64,000 nucleotides of DNA, from positions 791,501 to 855,500 of the forward strand of contig NZ_CP039268.1 in NCBI RefSeq assembly GCF_009664085.1. Direction: 5' to 3'. How positions within the stretch are numbered: the first letter of the stretch is position 1; every line of letters begins with the position of its first letter. The notes under the pieces are model-generated. The model was not told the DNA's origin. It saw only the letters and a program-made list of their open reading frames with translations, and ran no database searches. This document shows, in pieces, positions 28,558 to 36,614 of this stretch. A program made the translations under genes and the position numbers. The DNA is from Thermochromatium tepidum ATCC 43061 (GTDB taxonomy: Bacteria > Pseudomonadota > Gammaproteobacteria > Chromatiales > Chromatiaceae).

Positions 28558-29793
28558 TCACACAGGAACAAAGCTGACTTCCTGCTTCCCAGAGGCCGGT
28601 TTCGTCTTGAGCGTGCGCCCAAGACCAGAGTCCGCCTCTCCACAGGCTGTCACCGAGCAATCAGCGTGTCGCTGAAAGGGCTGGCAGCCGCCAGCCGAAC
28701 TCTCGGCCACCTTTTTCAGATTGATCGCCGCGTTCGCATCGCGGTCGTGGATACTTCCGCAATCCGGACACGTCCACTCACGCACCGACAGCGGCAAATC
28801 GTCGAGCTTGTGCCCACACGCCGAGCACGTCTTGCTGCTGGCAAAGAAACGATCTGCCACCACCACGACGCCGCCGCGCATCACCGCCTTGTATTCCAGT
28901 TGCCGACGGAACTCGAAGAAGCTCATGTCGGCGATGGAGCGCGCCAGATGGCGGTTCTTCACCATGCCACGCACATTCAGGTTCTCGATGCAGATGGTAT
29001 GAAACCGGCGCGTGAGGTTGGTGGTGAGCTTGTGCAGCGCATCCGAGCGGATGTTGGCGATCCTGGCGTGCAGCTTTGCCAGTCTGGCCCTGGCCTTCTT
29101 GCGGTTGGCCGAGCCTTTTTGCTTGCGACTCAGGCTGCGCGAGAGCCTGCGCAATCGGTCCAGCAGCGCCTTGTGGGGCTTCGGACCCGGGATGGTCTCT
29201 CCCGTCGAGAGCGTTGCGAGTGCCGACACGCCCAGATCGACGCCTGCCGCGCCTTGGTTTTCGGCCTTGGGCAGGTGCGAGGTGTCGGGCGTGTCCACGG
29301 TGATGCTGACGAACCAGCGGTCGGCCACACGGGAGACGGTGGCCGACATGAGCTTGCCAGCAAAACGCAACGACTCGCGCATGCGCACCCAGCCCAGATG
29401 GGGGATGCGAATGCGGCAGCCGTCGATGTCGAACTGGTCGTTGGTGAGCGTGAAGCGGTCGTGCACGCCCTTCTTGCGAAACTGCGGATAGCGGGCACGG
29501 CCAGCGAAGAAGTTCTGGAACGCCTGACCCAACTGGATGATCGCCATCTGCGGGGCACACTTGGTCACCTCCAGCATCCACGGGAACTGGTCGCGCTTGA
29601 TGGCGTTCAACTGACGGCACAGCGCCATTTGCGAGGGCTTTGGCAATGAAGGATCGGCCTTTGCCGCCTCGTACTGGCGCTTCCACTCGGCCAGTGCCCA
29701 GTTGTAGGCAAAGCGGGCGACGCCACACGCGCGGGCCAAGTAGGTCGCCTGTGTGTTGTTGGGATCGAGTGCGATGCGGTGGGCAATCAGCAC
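28558..29793 (-). CDS. tnpB: TnpB, RNA-guided nuclease of an IS607-type element
   Basis: A 411-residue TnpB. The RuvC-like catalytic residues are present: Asp in GVDLGVSALATLS, Glu in ICIENLNVRGM and Asp in HDRDANAAINL. A zinc ribbon lies between them (CSACGHKLDDLPLSVREWTCPDC-type, two CxxC pairs). TnpB proteins are RNA-guided DNA nucleases, ancestral to Cas12, that help transposons persist. The gene looks intact, but its transposase is reduced to a stub just upstream, so the element cannot move by itself. The guide-bearing RNA would arise at the 3' end, near 28540-28600. Confidence 0.93.
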   Translation of the reverse strand: MLIAHRIALDPNNTQATYLARACGVARFAYNWALAEWKRQYEAAKADPSLPKPSQMALCRQLNAIKRDQFPWMLEVTKCAPQMAIIQLGQAFQNFFAGRARYPQFRKKGVHDRFTLTNDQFDIDGCRIRIPHLGWVRMRESLRFAGKLMSATVSRVADRWFVSITVDTPDTSHLPKAENQGAAGVDLGVSALATLSTGETIPGPKPHKALLDRLRRLSRSLSRKQKGSANRKKARARLAKLHARIANIRSDALHKLTTNLTRRFHTICIENLNVRGMVKNRHLARSIADMSFFEFRRQLEYKAVMRGGVVVVADRFFASSKTCSACGHKLDDLPLSVREWTCPDCGSIHDRDANAAINLKKVAESSAGGCQPFQRHADCSVTACGEADSGLGRTLKTKPASGKQEVSFVPV

Positions 29794-29816
29794 TGTGCGG
29801 CCTCCACAGAGGACAC

Positions 29817-29866
29817 ACCCCTAAGAACTCGGCGGCCTCTTGGATGCTGACCATCTTGCGTGACAT
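29817..29866 (-). pseudogene. Stub of IS607 serine recombinase TnpA
   Basis: Seventeen codons (MSRKMVSIQEAAEFLGV) match the MerR-like helix-turn-helix start of IS607-type TnpA. The frame then runs straight into non-homologous sequence 24 bases before tnpB, so the catalytic serine domain is deleted. An AT-rich stretch at 29867-29920 (ATTATAACATT) upstream could still drive tnpB. The remaining bases to 29981 hold no gene. Confidence 0.7.
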
Positions 29867-29981
29867 GCAGATATTATAACATTCGCGCAAAAAAGTTAAA
29901 CTATTAACGAAACTGGTCGAGCCCTCTACTGTGCTGTGCGGCGCAACCGGGCTTTAGGGTCGTCGGGCGTCCTGCCCTCCT

Positions 29982-31379
29982 TCAAAGATCACGGGCTACC
30001 CGGAAGCCGAGCATATTGAGCTTGGTGTTGGGCGCGAAGCGTGCGCGCACGAAGACACGCATGGTTTCGGCCGGCTTGTTGAAGGCACCGCCACGCGCCA
30101 CACGATTGGAGCAATCGCCGGTGAGCAGCGCGCGTCCATCGCTCGGTGCGTTCTCATAATGCGCTCGATAACAATCGGCGACCCATTCCATGGCATTGCC
30201 GGCGGTTTCGTAGAGACCGAATGGATTGGCTGGAAAGCTCATCACGGGCGCCGTGGAGCGATTGTCCCACTGACTGCCACAGTCGAAGCAGACGGCGCGA
30301 TTGGAGCCGGCGGTCTTTCCCCACCAGAAGGGCGTGGTGGTCCCGGCACGCGCGGCAAACTCCCATTCCGCCTCGCTGGGCAGACGATAGCCGCGCCCGG
30401 TTTGTTGTGCGAGCCAGGCCGCATAGTCGCGTGCATCCTCCCAACTGACGCCAACCACCGGGCGCATGTCGCGTCCCCAGCCCTGATCGCTGGGCAGACT
30501 GCGTCCAGTCGCGCGGGCGAAGTAGTCGTACTCGCGAAAGGTGATCTCGTAGGCGCCTATCATAAAGGGGCCGACCTTGACCAAGCGCGCGGGGGTGTAG
30601 TCCTCGCTGCTGAGGCTATCGGAGCCCATCCGGAAGCTGCCGCCGTTGAGCACGACCATCGCCGGTCCGGTGGTTCCGTCGAGCAGTCGGTCCTGATGGA
30701 TACGCGGCGGCTGGTTGATCTCGGCGGGCTCGGGTTCGCCCTGGACGATGGCTTCGCTGGTGGGGGGGGAAGGTCGGACCTGGATCGCGACGGCCTCGGC
30801 GTCCTCGCGCGCTTCACTGAGCGCAGCATACTCACGCATCAGGTAGAAGTTGGCGACCGCCGAGACCGAGAGCAGCACGACCAGCAGTCCCGTGGTCGCG
30901 ACCAGCCAGCGAGGTGTCCTTGAATCCTCTTGCACGCCCACCGGCGGGGATAGGGCGGGCGTCTTCGCTGACCGATTGCTGTCGTGGCTGGCTTTCAGCA
31001 GCTCCTGACGCAAGCGCTCGATCTCTGTATGGGCCTCGTGGAGCGATTGATCCTTGCGTTCGATCTCCTTCTTGAGTCCCTCCAGGGCCAGGTGCTTGTC
31101 CTCGAGTGCATCCTCCAGCCGTCGGCATTCCTGGGTGATGTGTTCGAGTGCCTGTTCCTTGGCGTCTAGGGATTGCTGTATCAGCAGCATTTCCTGCTGG
31201 AGCGCGAGGCGTTCGGCCGCCGTCTCGACCTGGCTACCGGGCGCGAAGTCGTGCTCGCCCAATCGGGCACTGAGCCGCTTGATCTCCTCTTCCGCCTCTT
31301 GGCGCAGCTGTTCCAGGGTTTTGTGCAGCAGTTCAGACTCTGGGTCGGAATAGATTTGCGAGTCGGATTGCTCGGCCAT
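29982..31379 (-). CDS. Coiled-coil, membrane-anchored SUMF1/FGE-fold protein
   Basis: A 465-residue protein in three parts. Residues about 15-135 form a charged coiled coil (ERKDQSLHEAHTEIERLRQEL). Residues 158-180 form one membrane helix (WLVATTGLLVVLLSVSAV). Residues about 235-465 form a formylglycine-enzyme-like domain with FRMGSDS, RLPSEAEWEFAARAG, TAGNAMEWVADCY and a GFRVARDL end. The C-terminal Cys pair of true FGE enzymes is not seen, so catalysis is doubtful; such domains often bind ligands. Divergent from DUF3422; nothing in the neighbourhood names a partner. Confidence 0.8.
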   Translation of the reverse strand: MAEQSDSQIYSDPESELLHKTLEQLRQEAEEEIKRLSARLGEHDFAPGSQVETAAERLALQQEMLLIQQSLDAKEQALEHITQECRRLEDALEDKHLALEGLKKEIERKDQSLHEAHTEIERLRQELLKASHDSNRSAKTPALSPPVGVQEDSRTPRWLVATTGLLVVLLSVSAVANFYLMREYAALSEAREDAEAVAIQVRPSPPTSEAIVQGEPEPAEINQPPRIHQDRLLDGTTGPAMVVLNGGSFRMGSDSLSSEDYTPARLVKVGPFMIGAYEITFREYDYFARATGRSLPSDQGWGRDMRPVVGVSWEDARDYAAWLAQQTGRGYRLPSEAEWEFAARAGTTTPFWWGKTAGSNRAVCFDCGSQWDNRSTAPVMSFPANPFGLYETAGNAMEWVADCYRAHYENAPSDGRALLTGDCSNRVARGGAFNKPAETMRVFVRARFAPNTKLNMLGFRVARDL

Positions 31380-31612
31380 CTGGGTGTATCGATCTCGAGT
31401 GTCGTGGGGCCTTGATGGTGGCGATTGTCCGACTTTGGTGACCGAGATGCCAGAACAAACTGATCCCGGGGTTGGGTGCCATTCGTGTATGTCGAGTCAA
31501 GCGTCTGCGTTGTCCAGTGAGAGGTTCGAGCTTGGCCTGGTTCCAACGGGGGCGGGTTCAGGGCGATACTGATGGCGGAGTCACTGATCGTTCCATTCAG
31601 GAGAACGCACCT

Positions 31613-32914
31613 ATGTCCTTGCCCTTCAAGGAGCATCCGCTACGCCATCAGCTCGTCAATGAGCTCCATGTGCGCACCTACATGCCGCTTCGCGCGCCGG
31701 CGCGGCTCTCGCATGTCGCCGCCGTCTGCGGTGAGCGCGGCAGTGGCCGCACTGTGCGCCATCTACATGAGTTGCTCGAACGCCACGGCATACCGCGCCC
31801 GGAGCGTATCGAGCAATATTATCTGGTCAGTCTTGGCGACCTCCGGATACTTTGGGAGCGCCATACCGAGTTCGTCAGCTATACCTTCAGTCTGCCCGGC
31901 CCCTTCACACACCCCTTCGCCGATCCGGTTATCACCCAATTGCCCGCGGATTGGCTGGCTGAGATACCAGGCGAGGTCATCGCCGCGATCTCGCTGGCGC
32001 TCGAACCGGCTGACACACCCGAGTATTCGCTCGATGAGCTGACGGCACTATTCGGCGGCCATCCGGTGATTGGTTCCGAGGTGGTTGGCGGACTTGCGCG
32101 GGCCTATTCGGATCTACGCATCCATGAGGACGGCTTCTCGCGCCTCTTGTTGCGCGATCAGGGATTGTCGCCGAACCAAGCCGGACGTCTAGCCAAGCGC
32201 CTCCTGGAGGTCAGTTCCTATCGGGCCATGGCGCTGCTCGGACTGCCGCCGGCGCGTGAGGCCAATGTCTGTCTGAGCGACGCCGAGCGGCGTCTTGTGG
32301 CGGTCTCCTCGCGCATGGCCTGTCAGGAGGATCGAGGTCAGGAGGTTCTAGAAAGCGATCTACTGGCCGAACTGACCGATCTGGCCGCCGAGATCGAGGC
32401 GGTGGCCGCGCGGACCAGCTACCGTTTCGAGGCTTCGCGCGCTTATTACAATCTGGTCATGCAGCGTCTGGATCAGCTGCGTCAGCGGCGCATCGAGGGC
32501 TTGCAGACCTTCACCGAGTTCCTTGACGCACGCCTGGCCCCGGCGGTCGCGACCTGTGATTCGACGGCCAAGCGTCAACAGGGGCTGGCCGAGCGCGCCG
32601 CCCGTCTGACCAGCCTGCTGCGCGCGCGCGTCGAGGTCGAGCTGCAGAAGCAAAATCGCAGTCTGCTGGAATCGATGAACCGGCGCACCAAGCTGCAACT
32701 GCGGCTCCAGGAGACCGTCGAGGGTTTGTCGGTCATCGCCATCGGCTACTATGGCGTCGGACTGTTGGCCTATCTGCTCAAGGGACTGGAGGCCCACGGT
32801 CGGCACATCGATGCGACCTATGTCACTGGACTGTCTGCTCCGCTGATCGTGTTGATCGCCTGGTTTGGGATCCGGCGCATGAAGTCGCGTCTGCTCAAGT
32901 CCGGGCCGGAGTGA
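31613..32914 (+). CDS. DUF3422 family membrane protein
   Basis: A 433-residue DUF3422 protein. It begins PFKEHPLRHQLVNELHVRTY, a conserved family start. The long alpha-helical middle (EAVAARTSYRFEASRAYYNLV, LDQLRQRRIEGLQTF) is followed by two C-terminal membrane helices (VIAIGYYGVGLLAYLLKGL and ATYVTGLSAPLIVLIAWFG). The layout recalls CorA-like or RmuC-like membrane-tethered helices, but function is unknown. Start taken at MSLPFKEHP with an upstream AGGAGAA-type ribosome site. The 3' end overlaps the fumarase gene, which runs the other way. Confidence 0.85.
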   Translation: MSLPFKEHPLRHQLVNELHVRTYMPLRAPARLSHVAAVCGERGSGRTVRHLHELLERHGIPRPERIEQYYLVSLGDLRILWERHTEFVSYTFSLPGPFTHPFADPVITQLPADWLAEIPGEVIAAISLALEPADTPEYSLDELTALFGGHPVIGSEVVGGLARAYSDLRIHEDGFSRLLLRDQGLSPNQAGRLAKRLLEVSSYRAMALLGLPPAREANVCLSDAERRLVAVSSRMACQEDRGQEVLESDLLAELTDLAAEIEAVAARTSYRFEASRAYYNLVMQRLDQLRQRRIEGLQTFTEFLDARLAPAVATCDSTAKRQQGLAERAARLTSLLRARVEVELQKQNRSLLESMNRRTKLQLRLQETVEGLSVIAIGYYGVGLLAYLLKGLEAHGRHIDATYVTGLSAPLIVLIAWFGIRRMKSRLLKSGPE

Positions 32915-34415
32915 TGCCGGGGATCCGCCCGCGCCAGGCGTCCGGTCCGGTCTGATGGATCGACTCGCCCCGGCTGTCGACCGCGACCGTGACCGGCATG
33001 TCGCAGACCTCGAACTCGCGGATCGCCTCCATCCCGAGGTCCTCGAAGGCAACCAGACGCGCAGAGCGGATCGCCTTTGAGACCAGATAGGCCGCCCCGC
33101 CGACCGCGATCAGATAGACCGCGCCGTGGCGTTTGATCGCCGCGATCGCCTCGGATCCACGCTCGGCCTTGCCGATCATCCCGATCAGACCCTGGTCGAG
33201 CAGGGCCTCGGTGAATCCGTCCATCCGGGTCGCCGTGGTCGGTCCGGCTGGACCGACGACCTCATCGCGCACCGGATCGACCGGACCGACGTAATAGATG
33301 AGGCGATTCGTAAGATCCAGCCCCCCGGGCAGGGCCTCGCCGCGCGCCAGGAGCTCGGCGAGTCGCTGGTGCGCCGCGTCGCGCCCGGTGAGCAGCCGGC
33401 CCGAGAGCAACAATCGCTCGCCGACCCGCCAGTCGGCGATCTCGGCGCGCGTGACTCGATCGAGATTCACCCGGCGTGCGGTGCTGTCGGGCGTCCAGAT
33501 GATCGCCGGCCAGTCCGTGAGACGCGGCGGCTCCAGTTGAACGGGGCCAGATCCATCGAGGACGAACTCCAGGTGGCGGGTGGCGGCACAGTTGGGGATC
33601 AGGGCCACCGGGAGCGAGGCGGCATGGGTGGGGTAGGTCCGGATCTTGACGTCCAGCACCGTGGTCTGGCCGCCCAGTCCCTGGGCACCGATACCGAGCG
33701 CGTTGACCTTGTCGAAGAGCTCCAGACGCAGCGCCTCGATCGGGTCGGCGGGGCCGCGCGCTTTGAGTTCATGGATGTCGATGGGCGCCAGCAGCGCCTC
33801 CTTGGCAAGCAGCATCGCCTTCTCGGCCGAGCCGCCGATACCGATGCCGAGCATCCCAGGTGGGCACCAGCCTGCACCCAGTCCCTGCACCGTCTTCAAC
33901 ACCCAGTCGACCAGGTCGGCGTTCGGATTGAGGACGGCGAAGCGGGCCTTGTTCTCCGAACCGCCGCCCTTGGCCGCCAGCCGCACCTCGACCCGGTCGC
34001 CGGGTACCAGCTCGACATGGACCACCGCTGGGGTGTTGTCGCCGGTGTTTTGGCGCGCCCCGATCGGCGGTGACACGATCGAGGCGCGCAACACATTGTC
34101 CGGATGCCGGTAGGCGCGGCGTACCCCCTCATCGACCAGGGCCTGTAAGCCACGCTGGGTGTCCCAGCGCACCTCCATCCCGACCCTGAGAAAGACCACC
34201 ACTGCACCCGTGTCCTGACAGATCGGTCGCCGGCCCTCGGCGCACAGCCGCGAGTTGTAGAGGATCTGGGCCATGGCATCGCGCGCGGCGGGCGACTCCT
34301 CGGCCTCATAGGCGGCAGAAAGCGCCTGGATGTAGTCGCGCGGGTGGTAATAAGAGATGAACTGGAGCGCGTCGGCGATGCTCTGGATGAAGTCGGATTC
34401 GCGGATGGTGGTCAT
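32895..34415 (-). CDS. Fumarate hydratase, class I
   Basis: A 506-residue iron-sulfur fumarase that interconverts fumarate and malate in the TCA cycle. The three cluster-ligating cysteines are visible in RPICQDTGAVV, LIPNCAATRHLEF and EFEVCDMPVTVAVD. The alpha part (GWCPPGMLGIGIGGSAEKAM) and beta part (YYVGPVDPVRDEVVGPAGPTT) are fused in one chain, as in E. coli FumA/FumB. Start chosen at MTTIRESDF; upstream in-frame residues run into transposon remnant sequence. Confidence 0.95.
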   Translation of the reverse strand: MTTIRESDFIQSIADALQFISYYHPRDYIQALSAAYEAEESPAARDAMAQILYNSRLCAEGRRPICQDTGAVVVFLRVGMEVRWDTQRGLQALVDEGVRRAYRHPDNVLRASIVSPPIGARQNTGDNTPAVVHVELVPGDRVEVRLAAKGGGSENKARFAVLNPNADLVDWVLKTVQGLGAGWCPPGMLGIGIGGSAEKAMLLAKEALLAPIDIHELKARGPADPIEALRLELFDKVNALGIGAQGLGGQTTVLDVKIRTYPTHAASLPVALIPNCAATRHLEFVLDGSGPVQLEPPRLTDWPAIIWTPDSTARRVNLDRVTRAEIADWRVGERLLLSGRLLTGRDAAHQRLAELLARGEALPGGLDLTNRLIYYVGPVDPVRDEVVGPAGPTTATRMDGFTEALLDQGLIGMIGKAERGSEAIAAIKRHGAVYLIAVGGAAYLVSKAIRSARLVAFEDLGMEAIREFEVCDMPVTVAVDSRGESIHQTGPDAWRGRIPGITPART

Positions 34416-34547
34416 GGTGGCGCGGGGGTGATGCTCGATCATGGCCCAAGGTCGTGCGGCCAATCTGGCCGAGACGCGATGGGAAAGGGGTCTATTGATT
34501 GTGCTCCATACGCCCCCTTCCTTGCCACAGATGCCGGGTGAAACCAA

Positions 34548-34939
34548 GTGTCGATCTTCATCGCCATCGAGCACACGACCCGCCTGGTCTTTCACAAGGT
34601 GATGCCTGCTAGAGGGCTGAATGTGCCCGACGTTTCCTCAAATATCTGGCCGAGACATCGCCCTTGAGGGTGCAGAAAATCCTGACCGACAACGGTAAGG
34701 AATTCACCGATCGCCTGTTCGGCAGCCGTGAAAAGGCCGCTTCAGGGGGGCACGAGTTCGACCAGCTCTGCGCGGCCTTGGGCCGCGAACATCGCTTGAC
34801 CCGCCCGCCTCAAACGCAAACGAATGGCATGGTCGAGCGTTTCAACGGTCGTCTCGCCGATATTCTGCACGCGCATCACTTCAAGGATGGCGAATCCTGG
34901 GAGCAGACGATCGACCGCTCTGTCTGGCAGGCACACTAA
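34548..34939 (+). pseudogene. IS481-family transposase remnant
   Basis: Fragments of a DDE transposase/integrase core in two frames. First VSIFIAIEHTTRLVF; after a frameshift near 34610, then KILTDNGKEFTDRLFG, RLTRPPQTQTNGMVERFNGRL and an in-frame stop. The TDNGKEF and NGMVERFNGR motifs are typical of IS481/IS3-type integrase cores. The N-terminal half is missing. It marks the left border of the accessory island. The stretch 34416-34547 and 34940-35014 shows nothing further. Confidence 0.8.
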
Positions 34940-35014
34940 TGATCCACCGGCCACTCCCCTCGCTTGGCGCACGCACGCCCTTTCAGGCAATGAAGGACGT
35001 GTATGAAATAAAAA

Positions 35015-36565
35015 CGTAACTGTTCAGGTTCCCCATAAAAGAGTCTCTGGTCCGGGTTTAAGAACGGGAAGGACAGCTGACAATAAGCGGCATGGAAAGA
35101 CTGCCCGATCTTGCTGACCTGACGCACGCGGAGAAAGACGCACTCATTCATCTGCTGTGGGATTGGGTCACCGCGTTGCGCCAGGAAGTCGTCCGGCTGA
35201 CAGCGGAAGTGACCCGGCTGCAGGGGGAAGTCGCCCATCTGCGCGGGCAGATGGCGAAGAACAGCCGCAACTCGAGCATTCCATCCTCGGCCGAAGGCTT
35301 GAAGAAGACGAAGTCGATGCGCAAGCAGGGAAGCCGACCGCCTGGCGGTCAGCCGGGTCATTCCGGTTCGACGCTCAAGCAAGTGGCGCAGCCCGATCAC
35401 GTGGTGGATCATCCACTGCCCGAGGTATGCGACGTCTGCGGCGAATCGCTCACGGGGCAGGCCACGACCGAAATCCGCCAGGTCTTCGATCTGCCGCCGG
35501 TGACAATGGAAGTGACCGAGCACCGGATTCACGCGCTGCGCTGCACCTGCGGCAAACTGCACCGCAGCGAATTCCCGCCCGAGGTCACGGCCCCGGTTCA
35601 ATATGGCCCCGGCGTCAAGGCGCAGGCGGTCTATCTGACGCAGCACCACATGCTGCCCGTGGCGCGCACCGCCAACGTCCTTGCAGACCTGTATGGTGTG
35701 CCGATCTCGACCGGCACGGTTCAGGCCATGATCGGGGAGGCGAGTGAGCGGTTGGCTCCGACGGTCGCGCGGATCGCGGATGCGGTCGCTCAGGCGGATG
35801 TCGCGGGCGCCGACGAGTCTGGCTTTCGCGTGGCAGGCAAGCTCAACTGGCTGCACACCGCGGTGACCGACACCCTGACCTGGCTGGGTCTGCATGCCAA
35901 GCGCGGCAAGGCGGCGTTTGAGGACTTCGGTCTGCTGTATCGGCTCAAGGGAACGCTGGTTCATGACGGCTGGGCCTCGTATCGGGAACTGACCTGCACC
36001 CATGCGCTGTGCAACGCCCATCATCTGCGTGAATTGACCTTCGTCCATGAGGAATGCGGACAAGCGTGGGCCAAGCGCATGATCGATTTGTTGGTCTCTG
36101 CCCACCATGAAACGGTGGCCGCCCATGGCCAGCCGCTGACGGCCCAGCGCATCCAGGCGATCCGCACTCACTACGAGGCGATCCTTGCTGAAGCGGCCGC
36201 CGCCAATCCAGAGAAACCCGCCAGCGGCAGACGCGGGCGCACGGCGCAAAGCGTGCCGTTCAATCTCTACCGACGATTGCGTGATCATGCCGACGATGTC
36301 CTGCGCTTCACGACCGATCCACGCGTTCCGTTCAGTAACAACCTTGCCGAACAAGCGATCCGCATGCCCAAGGTCAAGCACAAGATCGCCGGTTGCTTCC
36401 GCACCACCGAAGGCGCTTTAGCCTTCTGCACCATCCGCTCCTACCTCGCCACCCTGCAGAAGCAGCACTTCGACCTCTTCCAATCCCTCATCCAAGTGTT
36501 CAGGGGCAACACCCCTCAGCCGAATTTCTCGGGGTAGCTTCCCCGGGGGTGCCTGAACAGTTACG
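35015..36565 (+). mobile_element. Complete IS66-type insertion sequence
   Basis: A 1551-bp element bounded by perfect 14-bp terminal inverted repeats (CGTAACTGTTCAGG at the left, CCTGAACAGTTACG at the right), enclosing one transposase gene. It has no separate tnpA/tnpB accessory genes, as in the single-gene IS66 subgroup. No target duplication is visible in the flanking bases, suggesting rearrangement after insertion. Its right end lies 20 bases from an integron core site. Confidence 0.85.
35092..36537 (+). CDS. IS66-family transposase
   Basis: A 481-residue DDE transposase. An N-terminal leucine-rich coiled coil (ALRQEVVRLTAEVTRLQGEV) is followed by the conserved KNSRNSSIPSS motif and a zinc-binding region (CDVCGESL, CTCGKLH). 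The catalytic core has GADESGFRV (first Asp), LVHDGWASY (second Asp) and SNNLAEQAIRMPKVK (Glu). The reading frame is intact, so it may be active. It starts 77 bases inside the left terminal repeat. Confidence 0.95.
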   Translation: MERLPDLADLTHAEKDALIHLLWDWVTALRQEVVRLTAEVTRLQGEVAHLRGQMAKNSRNSSIPSSAEGLKKTKSMRKQGSRPPGGQPGHSGSTLKQVAQPDHVVDHPLPEVCDVCGESLTGQATTEIRQVFDLPPVTMEVTEHRIHALRCTCGKLHRSEFPPEVTAPVQYGPGVKAQAVYLTQHHMLPVARTANVLADLYGVPISTGTVQAMIGEASERLAPTVARIADAVAQADVAGADESGFRVAGKLNWLHTAVTDTLTWLGLHAKRGKAAFEDFGLLYRLKGTLVHDGWASYRELTCTHALCNAHHLRELTFVHEECGQAWAKRMIDLLVSAHHETVAAHGQPLTAQRIQAIRTHYEAILAEAAAANPEKPASGRRGRTAQSVPFNLYRRLRDHADDVLRFTTDPRVPFSNNLAEQAIRMPKVKHKIAGCFRTTEGALAFCTIRSYLATLQKQHFDLFQSLIQVFRGNTPQPNFSG

Positions 36566-36585
36566 CGGAAACCATATAAACAATA

Positions 36586-36592
36586 GTTAGCC
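36586..36592 (+). other. Integron core recombination site upstream of the cassette
   Basis: GTTAGCC fits the G/TTRRRY crossover consensus and is the exact reverse complement of the GGCTAAC half-site at 38340. That is what a cassette excised between these points would pair into. It marks the left border of the gene cassette; the attI or preceding attC body was lost or displaced by the IS66 element. Confidence 0.7.
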
Positions 36593-36614
36593 AGAACCGG
36601 AAACTCAGACGCCT

